A stretch of DNA of 64,000 nucleotides from Bromus sterilis. Taxonomy: Eukaryota > Streptophyta > Magnoliopsida > Poales > Poaceae. Positions 34,931-45,409 of this stretch are shown piece by piece. Location of the stretch: positions 130,118,501 through 130,182,500 of the forward strand of contig OX465596.1 of NCBI GenBank assembly GCA_950022295.1, in the 5' to 3' direction. Each line of letters begins with the position of its first letter. Position 1 is the first letter of the stretch. Below the pieces are notes generated by a model. That model had not been told where the DNA came from. It saw nothing but the letters and a program-made list of their open reading frames with translations, and ran no database searches. Both the position numbers and the translations under genes were made by a program.

Positions 34931-35169
34931 AGCTTCCCTTATCTACTCCACCCCACCTACCATCTCTCATTCACTACACACACTTCTCAAACTAGATCTA
35001 CTCTTCTCACCTACATCTATTCGGTTTTGTCCTCCTCCCCACCTCATTTCTTCCATTTATCCATCCATACTTGGCTTAAAATCTACTTTGTTTCATATTA
35101 AAGTAAGTGAGCCTCCTCCCCAACTTTTTTCTTCCATTTATCACCCATAATTTCCTTTCTTAGCTTGGG

Positions 35170-35345
35170 GTTTCATGTATATGTGAATCTTGAGTTTGAT
35201 GTATATGTGAAGTATATATGTGAAGCTTGTGGTGGTTTGAGGTATATGTGAAAGCTTGAGGTGGTTTGATGTATATGTGAAAGCTTGAGGTGGTTTGATG
35301 TATACGTGAAGCTTATCGTGGTTTGATATATATGTGAATCTTGAG
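35170..35345 (+). repeat. Minisatellite in the TNP2 leader
   Basis: Five or six ~30-base units, GTATATGTGAAGCTTGAGG plus TGGTTTGAT, lie between the leader and the structured motif. CACTA-B has one related ATATATGTGAATCTTG stretch at ~10300. Confidence 0.8.
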
Positions 35346-35355
35346 TTGCCAATGT

Positions 35356-35460
35356 TTTGCCGAAATGTTGATTCATTTCCGTTTCTGCAAATTTCTGGCG
35401 CACTCTCCGCATGCTCCCATGCATTATTTGGGAAGGTCATGCCAAATTTTTCCGGCGACG
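35356..35460 (+). promoter_or_regulatory. Structured leader motif, TNP2 of CACTA-1
   Basis: TTTGCC, GAAATG, loop TTGATT, CATTTC, bulge CGTTTC, then TGCAAA (one mismatch in the outer stem). GGTCATGCCAAATTTTTCCG follows. The TNP2 ATG is at 35507, just after a CACACAG splice acceptor, so the motif lies at the end of the 5' UTR intron. Confidence 0.75.
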
Positions 35461-35506
35461 ACCGTGATATATAATTGTGTTTCTCTCTCTGCGCACACAG
35501 GCAATC

Positions 35507-38500
35507 ATGGTCCGCGAGATGCTGAGCGATATCACCGTGACAAGGTGGACGCAATGTGCGACAAACGACATGCTACGGAATAATAGGACGGATATAAGAT
35601 GTCCGTGTCGGATATGCAAATTGCAGTGCGTGACAGAGCCTGATTCCGGAATATTGGAAAGACACCTGAAGCGTAATGGTTTGATGGATGGCTACACACG
35701 GTGGATAAGTGATGAAGCTGGTGAGGAGGAGGACGTCAATGCGCCAGTAAATGAGGAAGGGCAACCAGACAACAACGGCGGGCGAGAAGACGAAGAGCAT
35801 CCCGTACATGATCATGAAGAAAATGTTGTAGCAAATCATGAAGATCAAGATGCCGGACATGAGGAATCAAGCTGGGTGCGGGACCCTCATGTTCAAGAGC
35901 TGCTTGTCAAAGAGGCAGTGAACGCAAGAGGTGCGGCTAGAGAGAAGGCCAAGATGGCGCAACTCGATAAAGACACGATTACGAAGTTGTACGAAGGATG
36001 CAATGACGGGTATACCCGCTTGAATGTAACACTTGGGGCTATGGAGATGAAGGCAAAACACAAATAGACCGACGAAAGCTTCGATGATAACATGGCATTC
36101 TGGCACGATCATCTTCCGAAGGGAAACACGTGCCAACTAGTATCGCTGAGGCCAAGAAAGTCCTTTGCCCTCTCGATCTTCCGCACGTTAAATACCACGT
36201 TTGCATAAATAATTGCATGATCTATCGGGGTGAGGACGAAGATAAAACCACATGTTCGGTGTGTGGTGTTAGTCGATACAATAGAGGGAAGAAAGTTCCT
36301 AGAAAAGTGTTATGGTACTTTCCGATCACTCCTCGTCTGCAGAGGTATTTCATAGATCCCGAGGAAGAAAAGCTCATGACCTGGCACGCAGATAGAAAGA
36401 AGCTAAAAGAGGATGACCCGAACCCGGATCCGGAAAAGGAGGACATGCTGAGGCACCCTTCAGATGGTAGCCAGTGGACTGCGTTGGACCTCGAATACCC
36501 AGATTTTGGGAAAGAACCAAGGAACCTCAGGATTGGTGTGAGCGCTGATGGAGTCAATCCGTTTGGCGGACAGAGAAGCACACACAGTACCTGGCCCGTG
36601 TTTGTATGCATATACAACCTTTCTCCCTGGAAGTGCATGAAGAAAAAGTACATAACAATATGTATGCTAGTTCAAGTGCCGAAACAACCAGGTACGGACC
36701 TCAATATATATCTGCAGCTCTTGAAAGAGGAGCTAGAAACGTTATGGAAAGACGGAGTCAATACGTGGGACACTGCGGCAAAAGAATATTTCCCAATAAA
36801 AGCCGCAGTGATCACGACGGTGCACGACTATCTCGGATACGGATATTTCTTAGGGAAGGTGGTCCAAGGATTCTGTGCATGCGTTAGGTGCATGGATAAT
36901 ACAATTTACCGCCAGCTACCAAAATATCCCGGATCTTCAAAAACTGTGTTCCAGGGGTCTCGGAGGTGGCTTCCCAAGAAACACGCGTGGATAAAACAGG
37001 GACATCTGTTCGATGGAAGCGAGGAGCTCCGAGAACCCCCAGCTCGATGGAGCGGCAAAGAAATCGACAACTTGCTAAAAACTTGGAAAGAGTGCCCCGC
37101 GCTGGGAAAGATAAAAAAGAAGACTCAGCCGTTGATGAGGGTATGGAAAGCGAGGTCTGTTTTCTGGGATTTGGAATACTGGAGTCTCCTCCGAACTCCT
37201 CATAGCCTTGATCTCATGCATATCACAAAGAACGTGTGCGAGAGCTTGTTTGGCACACTGCTCAACATGCCAGAGAAGACCAAGGACGGGCCAAAAGAAA
37301 GGAATGACTTGAAATTTATGGGCATCAGGAGGGAACTTCACCCCCTAGTGACGACGATGATGAGCTGGAGGAGGAAGAGGATACAGAAACGCAAAACTCT
37401 CGCAAACGAAAAAGGGCGGCCAAGAAGAAGACCGGTATTGATCACTTCCCCCCGTCATGCTTCACTCTGTGCGAGGAGGAGATCAAGCGGTTTATCCACT
37501 GCCTCATAGGAGTAAAATTTCCGAACGTCTATGCGGGGAAGATAATCAGATACCAAGACGAGACGAAGCAACGTTTCAGCGGGATGAAATCTCACGACTG
37601 TGCCGTGCTGATGACGCAGATTCTCCCGATTGCGATACGAGGGATAATGGACGAGCATGTCCGTAAAACGTTGTTTGGCCTTTGCAAAAAATTTGACGTC
37701 ATCTCTCGGAAGTCGATTTGCGCTACACAACTCAAAAGGCTACAGGATGAGATCGTGCTCATACTATGTGAGCTTGAGATCTACTTCCCGCCCGCGTTTT
37801 CGGCATTATGGTGCATTTGCTGAAACATGTCGTGGAGGATATTGTCCAACTCGGGCCTGCGTTTCTGCGCATCATGATGCCGTTCGAAAGGATGAATGGA
37901 CACATCAAAAAATACGTTCGTAACAGGTCCCGTCCAGATGGAAGCATAGCGAAGGGCTTTCTAACTGAAGACTGCATCTCTTTTTGCACGAATTATCTCA
38001 ACACCGAGGACCCTGTTGGTCAGCCCGTCAACAAGCACTTTGGCAGGATCGATGGGTGTGGTCACCAGGAGGGAAGCCGCGCAATGCATGTCAACTTCGA
38101 GGGTTGAGACATCGACTTTGAAAGAGCAAGCCTAGTCGCGCTACAACACATCCAGCTGGTCGATCCTTGGATAATAAAGCACAAGGATGTAATCAGGAAG
38201 AAGTACAGTGACCAGGGCCTGCAGATAACATACCGAGATCCACGGCTAATCAAAGAGCACAACTCCGGTTTCATGACTTGGTTCAGGGATGAGCTTCGTG
38301 CTAATCCCCCATGAAGGAACGCTTCCGAGGAAGAAAAGGTGATACTCACCTTGTCACAGGGTGCCGCACGCAACCTGATGACCTATCAAGCGTATGATAT
38401 CAACGGCTACACATACTACACGGAGGAAAAGGACAATAACTGCGATTACCAGAACTCAGGGGTAACGGGGATATTCTACACCGATGATGTCAAGGAAAGA

Positions 38501-38955
38501 TTCTACGGAAGGATCGAGGACATATGGGAGCTCGACTGCTGTGGAGAGAAGGTGCCGATGTTCCGTGTGAGATGGGCCAAGAGCGTCGTAAAAGAAGACC
38601 GGTACTTCACCACCATGGTTATACCCGAAGCCAAATCCAAGTCTGCGGGCGCAAACGTCACCGCGAAAAATGAGCCATGGGTACTGGCTAGCCAAGTGGA
38701 CCAATGCTTCTTCATTACCGATCCATCAAAGCCGAGCCGCGTTGTAGTGAAGAGAGGAAAAAGAAACATCATCGGAATGGATGGAGTCGCCAACGAGTAA
38801 GAATTTGACAAGTACGGCGACCCGAAGATGGAAGATACGCTGCTCAGGATACATATACCACAACCCTACCGAAGAAAGGTCTCCCGTTCAAGAGGAAAAG
38901 TGAAGGGGTCCCGGGCCTAAATTATTCAACCATGAGAAAGAAGGGCAAGAAGTAG
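35507..38955 (+). pseudogene. TNP2-type CACTA transposase, near full length, broken
   Basis: Domains in order: transposase-associated domain (35507-36064; IRCPCRICKLQ, GLMDGYTRWI); tnp2 core (36130-37340; VWYFPITPRLQRYF-like start, SADGVNPFGGQ, VTTVHDY-like AVITTVHDYLGYG, SLDLMHITKNVCESLFG); DUF4218-like (37450-38100; IMDEHVRKTLFGL, FERMNGHIKKYV); DUF4216-like (38340-38800; YYTEEKDNNCDYQNSG, KNEPWVLASQVDQC). Asp residues in SADGVNPF and LDLMH are candidate catalytic acids. Breaks: TAG at 36065, a one-base deletion near 36137, frame changes near 37345 and 37795, TGA near 38105, a further stop near 38312, TAA at 38798. Confidence 0.9.
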
Positions 38956-39264
38956 ATCGTGAGGAAACGCTAACTAGATAGTTAGCTCCAATTTAAGACA
39001 CTATGTTTGTAGTTCATGATCACTTTGTGTATGCATGGATTTAATGGAAACTTTTGTAATTGATGATCATTTTTAGTTTTTCCAACGGGGTTTCTGAAAA
39101 TTAAGGATGGGCATGCGTGTCGACCCATTTTACACATAATATTAGAGCACATAATAAAATTTACACTGACTATTACATCAAGTCACATGATATTTAGTAG
39201 CGATAGAGCAAGTCTCATGATATTTAATTCCATTAAATCAATTCAACAAAAAAATAGGCAAGTC
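38956..39264 (+). other. 3' flank of TNP2, nothing recognised
   Basis: AT-rich, with repeated CATGATATTTA phrases. Probably 3' UTR; no gene. Confidence 0.4.
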
Positions 39265-39375
39265 TTAGGGGTGGCGCATTTTGCAGAAATGCGCCACCAA
39301 GAGGATCCTTGTGATGCGCCACGCATAAGGATCCACTTGGTGGCGCATTTCTAGAAAATGCGCCACCCCTAAGAC
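39265..39375. repeat. Internal subterminal-type repeats before TNPA module 1
   Basis: GGGGTGGCGCATTTTGCAG, AAATGCGCCACCAAG, GATGCGCCACGCATAAGG and TGGTGGCGCATTTC repeat the terminal motif between the TNP2 and TNPA genes. A shorter set heads modules 2 and 3 (42335-42400, 45375-45440). Confidence 0.9.
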
Positions 39376-40538
39376 TTGTCCTATCCAACTACCTCTCCCC
39401 TACTTGCACAGACTCATTCCTCCCACTCGACCCCCTCGACGTCTCTCTCAACCGCCGCCGCACCTCGCCGGCACCGGAGTCCTAGCCGCACCCCCGCTCT
39501 CCGCCCGCTTCCCTCACCGCCACCGGAGCCTCCCCCACGCCCCCATCCACGGACGCCGCCGTCCTCGGACACCACCCGACCTAGGCGACGCCGGAGCCGC
39601 CCCCGCGCTCCCATCCACGGTCGCCGCCGTCCCCAGATGCCAGCATCGTCAGCGGAGCCGCCCCCCTCACCGCCACCCCGACGCCCCCGAGGTGAGCACG
39701 AATACCCCTCCATCTCTATCCACCCCCTGCCCCCCTGTCCCCATGGCTAGGGTTTCTAAATGTTGCAAATTTTGGTGCGAATTAGGTCGTGCTGCTGCTG
39801 CTGAATTTTTCTATTGCTCAATGCTACTTCATATTCAATTACAGTCACACATGGCATCAATTTATCAACTCACCAATTATATGGTGAGGAGTTGGGCAAG
39901 CCATAGGCCAGCATCTGTTCTTAATAGATTTATAACAGAGAAAAGAGGGGCCATGTGTGATCTTGCACCTTGTGGGAAGGTGGAAACAGTACTCCCTTTT
40001 TACATGTGAGGAGTTCTGGTAATGAAGTTTAGCATAGTGAAATCTTGATCTAAAAAGATACAAGTAGCTTCATCTTGTTACTGCATGTGCAACTAGAACT
40101 ACACTGCAATAAGGAAAAAAATAGACGACACTATTTGCAGAGCATAACCAAAGCATTTCAATGGTAGGGTGTAAGTGTAACTCATAGTTGGATTCAAAGA
40201 ATTTGTTCTTATGAAACAGAATTAAAAGAGAGAGGAGGAAAACCAGTAGGTAAGCATTTGTTCTTATGAACATAATAATGAAACCAAAGAAAAAATATTT
40301 TAACAAAGATAGATAGATAGATATATATGAACCAGGCCACTTAGCACATAAATCTGTGTACGGTCTGTTTTAATAAATTTAGAAGAGAGAAAAGGAAGCA
40401 ATCATGATGTTTTTTAGTGCATTGACAAGATGCTTTTCTTATCAATATTTTTATGCACTGTTTAGTGCATTGCTAGAATATTTTTATGTTGCTTGTGCCT
40501 ATATGTAGGCATTTTTTTGTGCAGGTACAAATCATTAT

Positions 40539-40588
40539 CCCCTTTCTCCCGAAATGTTGATTAACTTCCGTTTCGGTTGAGAATGGGG
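40539..40588 (+). promoter_or_regulatory. Structured leader motif, TNPA module 1
   Basis: Outer arms CCCCTTTCTC and GAGAATGGGG (one mismatch), inner GAAATG, loop TTGATT, AACTTC (partial pairing), bulge CGTTTCGGTT. AAAGGTCATGCATAATTTTT follows within the downstream hairpin. Confidence 0.7.
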
Positions 40589-40592
40589 CATA

Positions 40593-40675
40593 CTCATGTT
40601 AAGAAAAATAGCAAAGGTCATGCATAATTTTTCCGTGAATTCGTGCATGACCTTTTCTATTTTTCTTAACATGAG
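40593..40675. repeat. 32-bp-arm hairpin, module 1
   Basis: The arms at 40593-40624 and 40644-40675 are complementary with one mismatch around a 19-base loop (TAATTTTTCCGTGAATTCG). It lies in the 5' UTR intron about 70 bases before the ATG. Confidence 0.9.
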
Positions 40676-40745
40676 AGTAGTTGCATTTATTTATTGTGCT
40701 AATTAATTAAGTAGTTGCATTTCTTAATATTGTACTAGTGCAAAA

Positions 40746-42356
40746 ATGTCGACCGGAGCCGACGCCGGTCCTTCTTCTCAGCCGGGAAAAAAGGAAGCAA
40801 TTTTGGGAATACTCCCAGGAAGAGGTTGAGGAAAAGAGAGAAGAGGAAGTACCTCCGGGTGAGGAGTAGAATGAGGAGGAGATAGAGTCTGAGTCCGACT
40901 CATCGGAGGATGATGACATGGATGAAGGGGAGAGGAACACCGCCGACGAGGCTGATCATGCCAGTGGCTCAAACACAGATGGTAGCCAGTCGAGGAAGCG
41001 GAATCGGAAACCAACCAAGGTCGGTACCATCAGGAAAGAGTTTACCGTTGTGACCTCCGCTGGGATTCCTATCGAGCCCCAACGTTTCTCGGAAGGGTAC
41101 GGCCGTCAAGTCGCGGCGATCCTCCGGAACACCGTCCCGATCACCACAATAAACCAAAGGAGTCGTGACAACACTCATTATTGTCATCTCCTTCTCGACA
41201 AGTTGCACAGACGATACAAGTTCCCGGACCCGTACGACAACAAAAACCTCAAAGGGAACAAGGTAAACATATGGGCCCTCAGGAGGATGAGCAAAGCCTT
41301 GTCCAGTTGGAAAACCCGGGAGAAGGAAGCAATTATGGAGCACGACAAATCCTGGGAGGAGCTCAAGGAGAAAGAGCCGATGATCGACGAAGCTACCTAC
41401 GACCTTTTCAAGGCTAGGTGTGAGTCCGAGGACGCCAACTCCGCGAGTGCAAAGGGCAAGGCGATGCGGGCGCAGGTCATAGGTAACCACCGTCTCGGAG
41501 CCGGCGGTTACAGACATTCCAAGCCTAAATGGGACAAGGAGGATGCCGAGTATGCCGCTGCGGGCCTACCTAACCCCTTTGAGAAATACAAAGTTGATCC
41601 ACAGACTGAATTCCTTGTGAGGGCCCGGAGCCATAAGGACAAAGAAACCTCGAACATAGTTCTCGATCCTAAGGTTCAGGAGTTTACGGCTGCCGTGGTA
41701 AGAACTTCACCACGTGACTTCCTTGTCGATTGAATTATAATTCCTGAAGTTCAGCTTCTTAGTGTTTCACAATCTTTGTGCAGGAAGATGAATTCGCCGC
41801 GGCCTCATCGCATGGCTCGTCTATTAAGCCGGCCGGCCCATGGGACACCTCTTTTAACAAGGAGATGAACAAGGTCAAGAAGGTTGAGAACGTGTCGGCG
41901 AAGCCATCGTCAGCCGGCCATGTGGTCGGCTTTAGTGCGGACCTAAATTGGTCCGAATATTATGGGAAACCGGCGGATCAGTCGTATTCGAGGGAGTGCA
42001 AGGTGACAAGGATCGAAGAAGACGCCGCTTATGTTCTTGTAATTGAGGAGAAAGTGAACATGCTTCCGCAGCTTGTCCAGGACGAAGTGGCGAAGACGAT
42101 GAGCGCCCTCCTTCCTGATATGATGCAGTCACTCGCGAATTGGCAAGCGCGTGGTGGACAAGGGCCCATGCCGGTCCTGAGCATGGTCGGCAGCAACTCG
42201 GGCACCGCTGTGGCCGCAGTCCCGGCTCCCGCACCGACTCCGGCTCCCGCACCAACTCCAGCCGCCAACACCGCGATGCCGGCGCCGGACGTGATGGTGA
42301 CTCCTCCAGCCACGATCGAGCAACGGGGGCATTTCTCAGAGATGCGCCATGCATAA
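40746..42356 (+). pseudogene. TNPA copy 1, 3'-truncated
   Basis: TNPA-type DNA-binding protein. From the ATG at 40746 the frame shifts at an A6 run and then meets a TAG near 40869, both shared by all copies. The conserved part is open from 40918 (MDEGERNTADE): LLDKLHRRYKFPDPYDN, GNHRLGAGGYRHSKPKWDKE. An intron at 41698-41783 (GTAAGA...TGCAG) leads to GPWDTSFN and a Pro/Ala-rich tail. It stops at 42356, inside the next module's subterminal repeat, so the last exons are missing. Confidence 0.8.
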
Positions 42357-43580
42357 GGATCCACTTGGTGGCGCATTTCTACAAAATGCGCCACCCCTAA
42401 GACTTGTCCTATCCAACTAACCCTCCCCTACCCGCATAGACTCATTCCCCCCCACTCGACCCCTCGACGTCTCTCTCAGCCGCCGCCGCACCTCGCCGGC
42501 ACCGGAGTCCTAGCCGCGCCCCCACTCTTCGGCCGCTGCCCTCACGGCCACCAGAGCCTCCCCCATGCCCCCATCCACGGACGCCGCCATCCTCAGACGC
42601 CACCCGACCTAGGCGAAGCCTGAGCCGCCCCTGCGCTCCCATCCATGGTCGCCGCCGTCCCCAGGCGCCACCATCGTCAGCGGAGCCGCCCCCTCACCGC
42701 CACTGGTTCCGCCACCCCTACGCCCCTGAGGTGAGCACGAATCCCCCTCCATCTCCATCCACCCCCCCCTGCTCCCCTGTCCCCATGGCTAGGGTTTCCA
42801 AATGTTGCAAATTTTTGTGAGAATTAGGTCGTGCTGATGCTGCTGAATTTTGCTGTTGCTCAATGCTACTTCATATTCAATTATAGTCACACATGGCATC
42901 AATTTCTCAACTCACCAATTAGATGGTGAGGAGTTGGGCAAGCCATAGGCCAGCATCTGTTCTTAACAGATTTATAACAGAGAAAAGAGGGGCCATGTGT
43001 GATCTTGCACCTTGTGGGAAGGTGGAAACAGTACTCCCTTTTTACATGTGAGGAGTTCTGGTAATGAAGTTTAGCATAGTGAAATCTTGATCTAAAAAGA
43101 TACAAGTAGCTTCATCTTGTTAATGCATGTGCAACTAGAACTACACTGCAATAAGGAAAAAAATAGACGACACTATTTGCAGAGCATAACCAAAGCATTT
43201 CAATGGTAGGGTGTAAGTGTAACTCATAGTTTGATTCAATGAATTTGTTCTTATGAAACAGAATTAAAAGAGAGAGGAGGAAAACCAGTAGGTAAGAATT
43301 TGTTCTTATGAACATAATGATGAAACCAAAGAAAAATGGTTTTAACAAAGATAGATAGATAGATATATATGAACCAGGCCACTTAGCACATAAATCTGTG
43401 TACGGTCTATTTTAATAAATTTAGAAGAGAGAAAAGGAAGCAATCATGATGTTTTTTAGTGCATTGACAAGATGCTTTTCTTATCAATATTTCTATGCAC
43501 TGTTTAGTGCATTGCTAGAATATTTTTATGTTGCTTGTGCCTCTATGTAGGCATTTTTTTGTGCAGGTACAAATCATTAT

Positions 43581-43717
43581 CCCCTTTCTCCCGAAATGTT
43601 GATTAACTTCCGTTTCGGTTGAGAATGGGGCACTCTCATGTTAAGAAAAATAGCAAAGGTCATGCATAATTTTTCCGTGAATTCGTGCATGACCTTTGCT
43701 ATTTTTCTTAACATGAG
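43581..43717 (+). promoter_or_regulatory. Structured motif plus hairpin, module 2
   Basis: The motif occupies 43581-43630. The hairpin arms run 43635-43666 and 43686-43717 and are perfectly complementary in this copy. Same order as in modules 1 and 3. Confidence 0.8.
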
Positions 43718-43786
43718 AGTAGTTGCATTTATTTATTGTGCTAATTAATTAAGTAGTTGATTTTCTTAATATTGTACTATGCAAAA

Positions 43787-45397
43787 ATGTCGACCGGAGC
43801 CGAGGCCGGTCCTTCTTCTCAGCCGGGAAAAAAGGAAGCAATTTTGGGAATACTCCCAGGAAGAGGTTGAGGAAAAGAGAGAAGAGGAAGTACCTCCGGG
43901 CGAGGAGTAGAATGAGGAGGAGATAGAGTCGGAGTCTGACTCATCGGAGGATGATGACATGGATGAAGGGGAGAGGAACACCGCCAACGAGGCTGATCAT
44001 GCCGGTGGCTCAAACACAGATGGTAGCCAGTCGAGGAAGCGGAATCGGAAACCAACCAAGGTCGGCACCATCAGGCAAGAGTTTACCGTTGTGACCTCCG
44101 CTGGGATTCCTATCGAGCCCCAACGTTTCTCGGAAGGGTACGGCCGTCAAGTCGCGGCGATCCTCCGGAACACCGTCCCGATCACCACAATAAACCAAAG
44201 GAGTCGTGACAACACTCATTATTGTCATCTCCTTCTCGACAAGTTGCACAGATGATACAAGTTCCCGGACCCGTACGACAACAAAAACCTCAAAGGGAAC
44301 AAGGTAAACAAATGGGCCCTCAAGAGGATGAGCAAAGCCTTGTCCAGTTGGAAAACCCGGGAGAAGGAGGCAATTATGGAGCACGACAAATCCTGGGAGG
44401 TGCTCAAGGAGAAAGAGTCGATGATCGACGAAGCTACCTACGACCTTTTCAAGGCTAGGTGTGAGTCCGAGGACGCCAAGTCCGCGAGTGCAAAGGGCAA
44501 GGCGATGCGGGTGCTGGTCATAGGTAACCACCTTCTCGGAGCCGGCGGTTACAGACATTCCAAGCCTAAATGGGACAAGGAGGATACCGAGTATGCCGCT
44601 GCGGGCCTACCTAACCCCTTTGATAAATACAAAGTTGATCCACAGACTGAATTCTTTGTGAGGGCCCGGAGCCATAAGGACAAAGAAACCTCGAACATAG
44701 TTCTCGATCCTAAGGTTCAGGATTTTACGGCTGCCATGGTAAGTACTTCACCACGTGACTTCCTTGTCGATTGAATTATAATTCCTGAAGTTCAGCTTCT
44801 TAGTGTTTCACATTCTTTGTGCAGTAAGATGAATTCACCGCGGCCTCATCGCATGGCTCGTCTATTAAGCCGGCCGGCCCATGGGACACCTCTTTTAACA
44901 GGGCGATGAACAAGGTCAAGAAGGTTGAGAACGTGTCGGCGAAGCCATCGTCAGCCGGCCGTGTGGTCGGCTTTAGTGCGGACCTAAATTGGTCCGAATA
45001 TTATGGGAAACCGGCGGATCAGTCGTATTCTAGGGGGCGCAAGGCGACAAGGATCGAAGAAGACGCCGCTTATGTTCTTGGACTGGAGGAGAAAGTGAAC
45101 ATGCTTCCGCAGCTTGTCCTGGACGAAGTGGCGAAGATGATGAGCGCCCTCCTTCCTGATATGATGCAGTCACTCGCGAATTGGCAAGCGCGTGGTGGAC
45201 AAGGGCCCATACCGGTCCCGAGCATGGTCGGCAGCAACTCGGGCACCGCTGTGGCCGCAGTCCCGGCTCCCGCACCGACTCCGGATCCCGCACCTACTCC
45301 AGCCGCCAACACCGCGATGCCGGCACCGGACGTGATGGTGACTCCTCCAGCCACGATCGAGCAACGGGGGCATTTCTCAGAGATGCGCCATGCATAA
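43787..45397 (+). pseudogene. TNPA copy 2, 3'-truncated
   Basis: Same structure as copy 1, including the shared frame change and TAG in the N-terminal part. An additional TGA at 44253 (DKLHR then stop) cuts the conserved block before YKFPDPYDN. It resumes as MSKALSSWKTREKEA. An intron at ~44739-44824 leads on, and here the acceptor is followed by TAA-like GTAAGATG instead of GGAAGATG. It ends in the next module's repeat at 45397. Confidence 0.8.
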
Positions 45398-45409
45398 GGA
45401 TCCACTTGG

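Larger units (their letters stand above)
39341..42368 (+). repeat. TNPA tandem module 1 of 3 (3028 bp)
   Basis: The unit runs from TGGCGCATTTC to the same phrase at 42369. It holds the subterminal repeats, a C-rich 5' UTR exon with donor GAGGTGAGCACG (~39691), a ~1 kb intron with GATA repeats, the structured motif, a 32-base-arm hairpin, and a TNPA gene lacking its last exons. Confidence 0.95.
42369..45409 (+). repeat. TNPA tandem module 2 of 3 (3041 bp)
   Basis: Near-identical to module 1 by eye, with scattered substitutions and small indels. Same order of leader exon, intron with GATA repeats, motif, hairpin and truncated gene. Confidence 0.95.

Noticed and set aside
35573..35860. Minus-strand ORF with hydrophobic peptides opposite TNP2
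   Set aside because: Antisense shadow of the TNP2 N-terminal coding region; no homologue frame in CACTA-B.
39376..39760. Pro-rich ORFs at the start of each TNPA module
   Set aside because: They lie in a C-rich 5' UTR exon that ends in a splice donor; no similarity between frames and any domain.
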